From NCBI GenBank assembly GCA_016787525.1, contig JAEUUP010000165.1, positions 1 through 57,278 of the forward strand: DNA of 57,278 nt. The letters are read 5' to 3'. Source of the DNA: Saprospiraceae bacterium. Its GTDB lineage: Bacteria > Bacteroidota > Bacteroidia > Chitinophagales > Saprospiraceae. Made by a program: the position numbers and the translations under genes. Below are positions 35,436 to 43,707 of the stretch, in pieces; the stretch's first letter is position 1; each line of letters opens with the position of its first letter. Under the pieces are notes generated by a model. That model had not been told where the DNA came from and made no database searches. It saw only the letters and a program-made list of their open reading frames with translations.

Positions 35436-36989
35436 ATGAAAAAAATTAGTGTACTATATATTCAATTCTTTGTTCTCGTTTTAGTTTCTACATTGATCAA
35501 CGCATGTCAAAAAACTGCTGAAACTACTGAACTTGAGGCTTATTTACCTACGAATTTAGACGAAACTGGTGGCAGTTGGAAACCTTTTCTCGTCACGAGT
35601 GGTACAGATATAACGGTTGCCAGTCCTACTGCGACGACTTCGGCAGAATATCAAGCGGAATTAGCTGCTGTCAAAACCGCTGCGAATGGGGCAACTGCAG
35701 AACAAAAAGCAGCTATAAAATATTGGTCAGCAGGTGCTGTCATTCGTTGGAACGAAATAGCACGTGATTTGGCAGCTCAATACAATATTCCGCCTAAAAA
35801 CAATCCTGATGGTACTTATCCTGCACCTGATGCTAACAATCCACTGGCTTATCCGCGTTTTCCTTTTGCCAATCCACCTTATGCATCGCGTGCATTCGCT
35901 CTTTTAAGCGTGGCGCAATACGATGCCTTGATTGCGACCTGGAAGTATAAAATGCAATACAAACGTTCAGCACCTTACAAAGTGGACGCGACATTGACCC
36001 CCTCAGTACCTAAATCAGAATTACCTTCTTATCCATCCGAAGATGCTGTTGTCGCAGCGGCTTCTCGCGAATTATTGAAATTGTTGTTTCCGGGTGAGGC
36101 ACCTTTATTGGAAAGTAAAGCCACAGAGCATAAAAACAGCCGTATTTGGGCAGGTGCTAATGTCCAAAGCGATATTGACGCTGGCGAAGCATTGGGCAAA
36201 GCCGTAGCGGCCAAAGTGATAGCTTATGCTAAAGCCGATAATATGAGCAAAGCCAATGCTCAAGCAGACGTTCCAAAATTGAGAGATGATGCAACCAAAC
36301 GCGGCATCACGACTCAATGGACAAGCCGCGACCTTCCTGCTCGTCCACCTATGTTGCCATTTTTTGGCAATGTAAAAACATGGAATTTCGACAGTGCGAC
36401 CAAAGTGGCTATTCGTCCGACTGCGCCACCCGCCGTAGGGAGTGCGGATTTCAACAAAGCCTTGGATGAATTGCGTGCCATTGCTAAAAACCGCTCTCGT
36501 GAACAATTTCGCATTGCCTCTTTTTGGGCTGATGGTCCTGGTACCTATACACCTCCTGGACACTGGAATCGCTTTGCAACCGAGTTGATTTATAAATATA
36601 AATACAGCGAAATCAGAGCCGCTCGTACATTAGCATTGATGAATACCGCAGTGGAGGACGCTGGTGTGGTTTGTTGGGATGTCAAATATTACTATTTACT
36701 CCCTCGCCCCACCGAAGCAGACCCCTCAGTAACGACTTCAACAGGAATCCCAAATTTCCCTGCTTTCACTTCGGGACATTCTACTTTTTCGGCAGCGGGA
36801 GCGACTGTTTTGAGCTATATTTTCCCGAACGAATCTGCTGCCCTCAACGCTTATGCCAAAGAAGCTTCTGAATCACGTATTTATGGGTGTATTCACTATC
36901 GGTTTGATTGCGAGATAGGTTTGACACATGGTAAAAAAGTGGGAGACTACGCCGTCAATCGCGGTAAAGCCGATGGGTCGGGGCTTTAA
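35436..36989 (+). CDS. Second vanadium-dependent haloperoxidase-like lipoprotein
   Basis: 517 aa from ATG 35436 (MKKISVLYIQF); a longer frame starting at 35379 would put non-signal residues in front of a clear signal sequence with lipobox LINAC. PAP2-type residues: KYYYLLPRPTEADPS (K and RP), PNFPAFTSGHSTFSAA (SGHS), and RIYGCIHYRFDCEIGLTHG. It differs from the upstream paralogue in length and detail. Word copies at 35999 (TPSVP) and 36722 (DPSVT) lie inside, and one (35396) lies just upstream. A terminator follows at 37036. Confidence 0.87.
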   Translation: MKKISVLYIQFFVLVLVSTLINACQKTAETTELEAYLPTNLDETGGSWKPFLVTSGTDITVASPTATTSAEYQAELAAVKTAANGATAEQKAAIKYWSAGAVIRWNEIARDLAAQYNIPPKNNPDGTYPAPDANNPLAYPRFPFANPPYASRAFALLSVAQYDALIATWKYKMQYKRSAPYKVDATLTPSVPKSELPSYPSEDAVVAAASRELLKLLFPGEAPLLESKATEHKNSRIWAGANVQSDIDAGEALGKAVAAKVIAYAKADNMSKANAQADVPKLRDDATKRGITTQWTSRDLPARPPMLPFFGNVKTWNFDSATKVAIRPTAPPAVGSADFNKALDELRAIAKNRSREQFRIASFWADGPGTYTPPGHWNRFATELIYKYKYSEIRAARTLALMNTAVEDAGVVCWDVKYYYLLPRPTEADPSVTTSTGIPNFPAFTSGHSTFSAAGATVLSYIFPNESAALNAYAKEASESRIYGCIHYRFDCEIGLTHGKKVGDYAVNRGKADGSGL

Positions 36990-37035
36990 TTTATATGAAA
37001 AAAGTTGAAATTTCTATATTCTTGTTTAAATGTGT

Positions 37036-37072
37036 AACGGTGAACGGTTTTGAATCGTTCACCGTTTTTTAT
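37036..37072 (+). terminator. Terminator after the haloperoxidase-like cluster
   Basis: Perfect 11-bp arms AACGGTGAACG (37036-37046) and CGTTCACCGTT (37056-37066) followed by a T6 run. Confidence 0.88.
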
Positions 37073-37077
37073 AAAAA

Positions 37078-37114
37078 AATGCTCGATTCTACTGAGGGGG
37101 TAAAATCGAGCATT
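37078..37114 (-). terminator. Terminator whose loop is the repeated word
   Basis: 11-bp perfect arms AATGCTCGATT (37078-37088) and AATCGAGCATT (37104-37114) enclose the 15-nt loop CTACTGAGGGGGTAA (37089-37103). It is followed on the minus strand by a long T tract, so it terminates the HIT gene. The loop contains the complete word. Confidence 0.85.
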
Positions 37115-37131
37115 GTCGTAAAACATAAAAA

Positions 37132-37524
37132 TCACTCAAGTTTTTCGGCAATATCCTTAGCAAGTGTTGCTAACTCTTCGGGCGACATAGGGAAGTGATT
37201 TTTAAAATTAAAATCTGACATAGCATTAGCTGGTATAAGGTGCAAATGAGTGTGTGGCACTTCTAAACCAATGGCTGCAATGAAGCAGCGATTGCAGGGT
37301 ACAATCGCCTCGATTGCTTTAGCAACGCGCTTAGCAAAGGGCATGATAGCCGCTAAAACAGCATCATCTTGGTCAAAAATATAGTCCACCTCAGCTTTAG
37401 GTACGACAAGAGTATGACCTTTAGTCATGGGGCGAATGTCGAGAAATGCGATAAAATCCTGATTTTCAGCAACTTTATAACATGGAATTTCGCCATTGAT
37501 GATTCGTGTGAAAATGGAAGGCAT
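37132..37524 (-). CDS. HIT-family (histidine triad) nucleotide hydrolase
   Basis: 130 aa. It starts MPSIFTRIINGEIPCYKVAEN and includes the family HIT motif HTHLHLIP, where the histidines hydrolyse the nucleotide-phosphate bond, and DIRPMTKGHTLVVPK. It is a Hint-type purine nucleoside phosphoramidase or Ap4A hydrolase. It is co-oriented with greA, 33 bp downstream, so the two probably form one operon ending at the terminator at 37078-37114. Confidence 0.95.
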   Translation of the reverse strand: MPSIFTRIINGEIPCYKVAENQDFIAFLDIRPMTKGHTLVVPKAEVDYIFDQDDAVLAAIMPFAKRVAKAIEAIVPCNRCFIAAIGLEVPHTHLHLIPANAMSDFNFKNHFPMSPEELATLAKDIAEKLE

Positions 37525-37557
37525 TATTTAAAAATTGATAATGAGTTTACCTCAAAA

Positions 37558-38034
37558 TTAATCAATACTGATTTTTAGAACTTTAAACTCGATTTTACCA
37601 TTAGGCGTTGAGACATAAGCGATATCGCCAACTTCTTTACCCAATAAGCCTTGTCCGACAGGGGAATTGACTGAAATTTTGCCTGTTTTGAGGTCAGCTT
37701 CAGATTCTGGTACGAGTTTATAAGTCACCTGCTTTTTCAATTTGACATTTTCAATCGTGACTGTGGACAAGACACTAATCTTAGAGTCGTCTAATTGGCT
37801 TTCATCAATGATGCGTGCATTGCCCAATTTACCTTCAATTTCGGCAATTTTAGCTTCAAGTAAACCTTGTGCATCTTTAGCTGCATCGTATTCAGCGTTT
37901 TCTGACAAATCACCTTTCTCGCGGGCTTCTGCAATAGCACGAGCTGCTTCTTTACGTCCTGTTGTGCGCAAAACTTCAAGTTCAGCTTTCATTTTTTCAT
38001 AGCCCCCTTGTGTTAATAATGTGTATTGAGCCAT
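37558..38034 (-). CDS. greA: Transcript cleavage factor GreA
   Basis: 158 aa, the family's usual length. The N-terminal coiled coil has KGDLSENAEYDAAKDAQGLLEAKIAEIE, carrying the acidic tip residues that stimulate RNA cleavage by paused RNA polymerase. The C-terminal FKBP-like domain ends NGKIEFKVLKISID. First gene of a likely greA-HIT operon. Upstream there is a hairpin (38086-38112) and a word copy (38126). Confidence 0.96.
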   Translation of the reverse strand: MAQYTLLTQGGYEKMKAELEVLRTTGRKEAARAIAEAREKGDLSENAEYDAAKDAQGLLEAKIAEIEGKLGNARIIDESQLDDSKISVLSTVTIENVKLKKQVTYKLVPESEADLKTGKISVNSPVGQGLLGKEVGDIAYVSTPNGKIEFKVLKISID

Positions 38035-38085
38035 ATTTTTTACGTTTTTTCTGATTAAAAGTGTTTAGTTTAAAAAAAAATTTAA

Positions 38086-38112
38086 CAAACGACTTAACAC
38101 GAAAGTCGTTTG
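38086..38112. promoter_or_regulatory. Inverted repeat upstream of greA
   Basis: CAAACGACTT (38086-38095) pairs with AAGTCGTTTG (38103-38112) over a 7-nt loop. The same core occurs upstream of the sigma-factor gene (9962-9992). It could be an operator; no T tract follows. Confidence 0.4.
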
Positions 38113-38181
38113 AGTGGTTTTTACCCCCCTCAGTAATCTAACTAATTTTATATGAAAATTGAGAAAAAGGAAGATAGACGA

Positions 38182-38230
38182 AAAAACGAGAAGGCTTCAA
38201 TCCCTTGTCGGGAGAAACCTTCTCGTTTTT
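38182..38230 (-). terminator. Terminator after the PorV/PorQ-family gene
   Basis: 13-bp perfect arms (38182-38194 and 38218-38230, AAAAACGAGAAGG / CCTTCTCGTTTTT) with a smaller internal stem TCCC/GGGA. The A/T ends give U tracts on both strands. Confidence 0.75.
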
Positions 38231-38314
38231 GATAATGCAAAGATAAATGACTTTTTTTGAAAAAAGCAAATTTTTAGTTCGTGATTCGTTGATTCGTGAA
38301 TACGAATCAATCAA

Positions 38315-39367
38315 TTACAAATTGATGCGCAGAGCAATATTGTGTGTGCCATTCCAAGTGCGGGTGTGGAGGAAGCCATAGTCAATCGAGATGGCTTGGT
38401 CTTCACCTTTGCGGAGTGGAATATTGAACGACAATCCTGCTGCTACACCTGTGTAAACAGATTTGTTTGCATCCGTAGCTGTTGTACCAAGTTCATATTT
38501 GTAGCCTCCTCTCAGTACTAGCAGATTGCCGATACCCAATTCAAGTCCGCCGCCAATTTCGTCACGCGAGAAAGCATTGGAGGTAAAGTTGAAAATACCT
38601 GTCAACTTCAATTTTTCATCAGGCAAAATATCGTAAGCTGCACCGATGTTGAGTTGAGAAGGCAATTCAAAATTGGCAGCTTTTTTCTCGTAAGTCAATG
38701 GATAAGACTGTGTACCATCTGGGTTGGTCGTTGAAAAATTCAAACCTTGACCACCAAAGTGCATAGGTGAACCGATATTGCGCAGTGAAATGCCAAATTT
38801 GAAACGCTCTGGATAGGTTTCTGTGCCTGTCAGATACTGTACACCTGCATCAATCGAAAATCCGAAGGCTGACACATCTGCCAATGATTCGTTGATACCC
38901 CTCAGTGTGATGCCGACCGATACCTTTTTTTCAAAATAATGGGCATAAGAAACAGCTAAATTGAAGAAAGTAGGCGAAAAGGTTGCCCCAGTGCCTTCTG
39001 GTAAGCCGTTGGTTGTCACAGGGATTTTGCCAAAACTCAAGGCATTGATACTGACACCTAATGCACCATTTTCACCCATTTTTTTTGCCATGCCTAAAGC
39101 ATTGAGAGCCAATCCTGTTCCTTGCAAATAGATGGAGTGACCGATGCCAACTTCCAAACTTTTGACTCTCGATAAGCCTGCAATGTTTGTATTCATAGCT
39201 TCGATACCTCTGACCAAAGAGGTATTCATGGCGTGTAAGCCGACTGTACGCGCCCACGGATTGAGTAATAGCTCGTAAGCACCTGCTTCCCCTTGTCGGT
39301 CGGGGTTGCCACCCCAAACAAGGGTGACAGCAAGTAGCGCAGCGAGTAGTGATATATGTTTTTTCAT
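38315..39367 (-). CDS. PorV/PorQ-family outer-membrane protein
   Basis: 350 aa with a signal peptide (to about residue 19, TLVWGG). The N-terminal plug-like segment EAGAYELLLNPWARTVGLHAMN and the barrel repeats ending in NIALRINL match the PorV/PorQ family, relatives of FadL-type barrels used by the T9SS. PorV proper is longer (~390 aa), so this is a paralogue. It is the last gene of the trio TonB receptor - 1363-aa exported protein - this barrel. It contains one word copy (38898, CACTGAGGGG; TLRGI) and a one-mismatch relative (about 38507, VLRGG). Confidence 0.85.
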   Translation of the reverse strand: MKKHISLLAALLAVTLVWGGNPDRQGEAGAYELLLNPWARTVGLHAMNTSLVRGIEAMNTNIAGLSRVKSLEVGIGHSIYLQGTGLALNALGMAKKMGENGALGVSINALSFGKIPVTTNGLPEGTGATFSPTFFNLAVSYAHYFEKKVSVGITLRGINESLADVSAFGFSIDAGVQYLTGTETYPERFKFGISLRNIGSPMHFGGQGLNFSTTNPDGTQSYPLTYEKKAANFELPSQLNIGAAYDILPDEKLKLTGIFNFTSNAFSRDEIGGGLELGIGNLLVLRGGYKYELGTTATDANKSVYTGVAAGLSFNIPLRKGEDQAISIDYGFLHTRTWNGTHNIALRINL

Positions 39368-39528
39368 ATTTCTTGATTAAACTCTGAGATTTAGGTTTAG
39401 TTTTTTCTGAAAAAATCTAAATCTACCCCCTCAGTATTTTTATGATTTTTAAGACTGTGATTGTTTGATATAAACTTAGGAAGATTTTAAATCTTCCTAA
39501 GTTTAGTTTAACCTCATCAGTTGGATTT

Positions 39529-42500
39529 TTACAAACGCGATGGGTCGAATTGCCTGTTGATAGCAAAGAACTTCAAGGTTCGTTCGCCTAAACCTTCGGC
39601 GGCGATATGGATGAGATAGACACCTGATGCGACAGGAATGCCTTTCTCGTTTTTCATATCCCATTCGAGGTCTGGGGCATATTGTTTGTAGCGCGTTCCT
39701 AAGTTTTGGCTCTGACTATTTTCAGAAGCACGCTCATCACGTTTGAATTGACGGATGAAACGACCATCAAGTGTGTAAACAGTCACAACAGACTTAGGTG
39801 GTAAATTGGTGATTTTCACAGTCGTTGACAACTCATTGATTTCGTAAGCTGAATAGCCATAGTATGGATTTGGTGCTACGTTAATCATATTGAGTGATGA
39901 GTCAATTTGTGTTGTGTTCGCCAAGGTTTTAGGTGCTTTGCTTTCCAATTTGAATTGATAAGCAGGGTGGTTGCCATTAGTTCCTTTACCTTTGAGCGGG
40001 TTGTATGGGTTGTTGACACGTAATTTGACAGTGACATCGTTTGGTATCAAACCATCTTTGTAGGACAAGAGTTTTTGTCCAGGTGTTGTGAAAATCATAC
40101 CAGCCCAAGTGACTTTTGACAAAGCCGTAATTTTAGGAAAATCCGAAGCTCCATTCAAACGTGAGCGTAATTCGAGACAGTTGTCATAAGGTGTATTTGT
40201 GACATACACCATGTGTTGACCGCCCATGAATGCATTGTATGCCCAAGTTGCAGGCGAAGGTGTTGCAGAGCCTACGTTGAGGAATGTGAGATCGCTTGGA
40301 TTGAACAACATATCCCTGTTGATTCCTCTCGACTCCCCATAATTATCGCCAATAGAAGGGTCGAACGTAGAGTTTTCACCAAAGAAAATGTTGAGTCTTT
40401 CGCCTGTTTCAACGTCAATGGCATAACCTGGAAACCAACCCATACCGTTGACAATGCCTGCTGATTGTTCATCAGGGAGAACTTGACCGACAGGTTTGTT
40501 CGGATTGGAAGCGTCAGCATCTTTACCTACTGAGGGGGACCCTCGGAGGTTGAAGTTTTTAGCATTGCCGACTGTTGGCAAGTTGACACCTGTTCTGTAA
40601 GTTGGGTCATAATAGTAAGGACTTGCCGTTTCAATAACGACACAACGACTCCATTTTGATTTGTCGCTGGTGAATACGATATCCACATTGTTCAGACGAG
40701 CTAAGCCATTGTTGCGGACGCTTGAATTAGAAGGTCTTTGCCAAGCAGGTGTGACAAGTGGTTGATTTTCAGGTGATTCTATACGGTGATCGCACAACGC
40801 ATAGGGGACAAAAGTATAGTTTGCAATTTTTGAAAGAGCTTGCTTAGGGTCTAAATTGAAATCTGGCTCTAAGTCTGTACCTGTTTTCAAATAATTGAAA
40901 ATAGGTATGCCACCCAACCATGCTGCATCATCAGGAACTCCTGTAAGCCAGTTGAGACCTGGTTTTTTGTAGGTGATTTCGTAACCAACAGCACCATTTG
41001 TTTTGTCTGTTGTGGCTTGAGTACCAGGCTCTGCTGTCTGACGAACAGAGATTGAGAAGCCGTATTTAGCGATAATTTGCTCATTCAATTTAGCGATGGT
41101 TCTTTCTGACACAATAACAGAAGATTCGCCTTCGCGACGTAATTCCCAACGAGCTGTGTCATTGACCACATCGTCCGTTAGATCTTTGTCTTTGATTTGC
41201 AGCGTGTATGTACCGTCAACAACTTCTAGTGGATTGACGACCTTAACTTCAATGGGCGCACGACCTGATTTGTATGTTACTGTACCATCTTTTGTGCCAG
41301 CTAAGATGGCAGCAAGTGTGCCCTCTGAAATATCAAGGAAATTGCCGCCACTACCTACACCATCAAGGCGTGTTACAATAGCTCCTTCACCGTAGCTTGA
41401 CCCTAATTTAACATCTACAATCGGGCGTGGCAATACCTCATAGGCTTTATTGCCTCTGAGCTTATCGCCAATGTTGCGCCGACCAACCACATAGGGGTCG
41501 CGTTGTCCTAAGTTACCTAAACCGTCAAATTTCACATAATTGTTGTAGGCATAGGCGACAGTAAGGAAATAATATTTCTTATGATTAACCAAACGTCTAT
41601 CATCACCTGTTGCAAATTTGTCTTCTTTGATGCTGAAAGTATGTCTAATACCCTTGTTTTCACCATCTACTTTCAAAATAGGTGTATTGATAGTCCGACC
41701 CGGGAAATTCGGGTCTGGTTGTTGACTCCAATTGAAGATTTTAGAAATATCATCCTGTATATCTACTTGATAGACAAGGCGTGATTTTTCAGGATTGTCC
41801 AAATCTGCAACACCTACATCACCATCGTGAAGCTGATATAACTTATACCCTTGGAAAAAATAATTTGTATCTGTATTGCCTTGGCGAGGGATACGCAAAC
41901 CAGCTTCTTTATACAATTCGCCAGCATTATTCGACTGAGGGAATGGTGCGTTTGTTAAAACAGCAATGATTTCTCTGTCCAATTCTACAAAAGTCATATC
42001 AGGTGCGTCAGGGCCGTCAAAGATTTTGAAACAAGCATTGAATAGTGCTTGTGCAATATCGTCAGCTTCTTGTAGTTTACGAATATCTGGAGAAGGGTGG
42101 TCAACGTCTGCTACCCAAGGCACACCGATGATTAATTCATTGATAGCACCTGGTTTCAATTTAAGTGGACCAGATGCTTGAATAGTACGACGGTCACCGC
42201 AAGGTAAGCCCGCTGTTGCCATTGACCAACCTGCAGGATTGTTAGGTGCATCAACGAACGCATATTTCAAACGCTTCGATGTAGAATTTGGATTATAACC
42301 ACTACCACCGAAAGTATAAGGTGTACCATCGCGCCAAAAACCTGTCAAGTAGTTGTAATATTCAATAGCTGTATTTGGGTCAGTTGTGCCACCTTGAGCA
42401 GGACAACCTGTAACACCACCATTCAGATAATAAGTGAACGATGACATACCCAACTCCTTACCATTCTCGTCATTAGGGCCGCGGAAATAGTCAACACCCA

Positions 42501-43620
42501 AAAGTGGAATTTTGTCGCAATAAGTATTTGTACCTGCACATTCGCACCCCGTGATACCGTCCGTAGCATCTTCATTGTAGATATACATCAAACTCCGTGT
42601 TGTATCGCAACCAATGTAGTCATCTTGATAGCAACCCAAGTCTGGGTCAGTCCACATTGCAAAATACATAGAGTCAATGTCTGTTTTCGCGCGATTGATA
42701 AGTTTGTAACGTTGGAAAGTCATATCGTTCAACTCGTCATTTGTTTGATAGCTAAACGCCTGAACTTGTACCTCCATTTGAATAGGAATGGAGCGCAATG
42801 AATTGGTATGCACATTACCATTGTCATTATAAACCCAGAAAACCATTTCATCTGGATACACATCAATGTCACAACCTTTGATATCAATAGTTGGATAGTC
42901 ACCTTTGGTTGGGTCGTAGGTCAAGTCACCATCTTCATCGTGGAACTTACCCAAGCCTGCTCTTGTACGAGGCAATGTAAAGCGGTGAATTTCAAAGAAA
43001 TAAGGATTACCATTGGCTGGCCAACCTTTGACACTTTCAGGAATCAAACCTGGGTCAACGATTGGGTTGTTGGGGTCTTTATCCTTTGCTGCACGAAACA
43101 AACGGATACAAGAGTCAATATCGTTACGGAATACAATAAAGTGCTTGTCCCAGTTGTCGCAAGTCGCTTTGTTGGTTTGACCATTTTCGTTGAGTGGGCC
43201 AGGCCAGAAGTCAGTTTTTGGTGGATTGCCTGTGCGGTATGTCTGACAAGCCACTTTTAAGTTGCCTGAAGGGTCTTTACCACCCAACCAAACAGCACCT
43301 GCGAAGATAGAAGAGACCGCTTTAGCACCTGTTCCTGGTTGCACTTTAGGGATAACATAGCCAGGGTTGTCCAAGTCCCACCACACATCACCACTTGACA
43401 ATAGGGTAGCGCGGACATTGTTCAACTGCATATCGTAGCGCGACTTGCCGGGATTACAGTCCGAACGGGAGGTTACTACTGAGGGGTCGCTTTTCGCCCC
43501 TTTCACCAACTCACCTGGGTATCGTGCATGAGCTATGTGAACCAGACTCAACGCCAGTAAGCTCATAAAAAGCCGTAAAAAACGGCGGCGAAAGCCTAAA
43601 TTATTTTGCATTTTCATCAT
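39529..43620 (-). CDS. Giant exported protein with T9SS-type C-terminal domain
   Basis: 1363 aa. The signal peptide ends near VHIAHARY (about 33). The middle has no recognisable catalytic motif; it contains many Gly, Asn and Asp turns. The last ~90 residues read VKITNLPPKSVVTVYTLDGRFIRQFK and GIPVASGVYLIHIAAEG. This beta-sandwich matches the type A sorting domain of T9SS cargo (NxxG..VPxGxYLI-type), though its last residues FFAINRQFDPSRL are longer. It is presumably exported and surface attached. Two exact word copies (40528 SPSVG, 43477 DPSVV) lie at its ends and almost none in 2.9 kb between. Confidence 0.8.
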   Translation of the reverse strand: MMKMQNNLGFRRRFLRLFMSLLALSLVHIAHARYPGELVKGAKSDPSVVTSRSDCNPGKSRYDMQLNNVRATLLSSGDVWWDLDNPGYVIPKVQPGTGAKAVSSIFAGAVWLGGKDPSGNLKVACQTYRTGNPPKTDFWPGPLNENGQTNKATCDNWDKHFIVFRNDIDSCIRLFRAAKDKDPNNPIVDPGLIPESVKGWPANGNPYFFEIHRFTLPRTRAGLGKFHDEDGDLTYDPTKGDYPTIDIKGCDIDVYPDEMVFWVYNDNGNVHTNSLRSIPIQMEVQVQAFSYQTNDELNDMTFQRYKLINRAKTDIDSMYFAMWTDPDLGCYQDDYIGCDTTRSLMYIYNEDATDGITGCECAGTNTYCDKIPLLGVDYFRGPNDENGKELGMSSFTYYLNGGVTGCPAQGGTTDPNTAIEYYNYLTGFWRDGTPYTFGGSGYNPNSTSKRLKYAFVDAPNNPAGWSMATAGLPCGDRRTIQASGPLKLKPGAINELIIGVPWVADVDHPSPDIRKLQEADDIAQALFNACFKIFDGPDAPDMTFVELDREIIAVLTNAPFPQSNNAGELYKEAGLRIPRQGNTDTNYFFQGYKLYQLHDGDVGVADLDNPEKSRLVYQVDIQDDISKIFNWSQQPDPNFPGRTINTPILKVDGENKGIRHTFSIKEDKFATGDDRRLVNHKKYYFLTVAYAYNNYVKFDGLGNLGQRDPYVVGRRNIGDKLRGNKAYEVLPRPIVDVKLGSSYGEGAIVTRLDGVGSGGNFLDISEGTLAAILAGTKDGTVTYKSGRAPIEVKVVNPLEVVDGTYTLQIKDKDLTDDVVNDTARWELRREGESSVIVSERTIAKLNEQIIAKYGFSISVRQTAEPGTQATTDKTNGAVGYEITYKKPGLNWLTGVPDDAAWLGGIPIFNYLKTGTDLEPDFNLDPKQALSKIANYTFVPYALCDHRIESPENQPLVTPAWQRPSNSSVRNNGLARLNNVDIVFTSDKSKWSRCVVIETASPYYYDPTYRTGVNLPTVGNAKNFNLRGSPSVGKDADASNPNKPVGQVLPDEQSAGIVNGMGWFPGYAIDVETGERLNIFFGENSTFDPSIGDNYGESRGINRDMLFNPSDLTFLNVGSATPSPATWAYNAFMGGQHMVYVTNTPYDNCLELRSRLNGASDFPKITALSKVTWAGMIFTTPGQKLLSYKDGLIPNDVTVKLRVNNPYNPLKGKGTNGNHPAYQFKLESKAPKTLANTTQIDSSLNMINVAPNPYYGYSAYEINELSTTVKITNLPPKSVVTVYTLDGRFIRQFKRDERASENSQSQNLGTRYKQYAPDLEWDMKNEKGIPVASGVYLIHIAAEGLGERTLKFFAINRQFDPSRL

Positions 43621-43707
43621 TAATCACTATTTTTTATACTGATTGATTTGAATTTTTATCTGAAAATAGATTTACAAAATTTTTAAAATTTTATAAATCT
43701 CTCTAAA

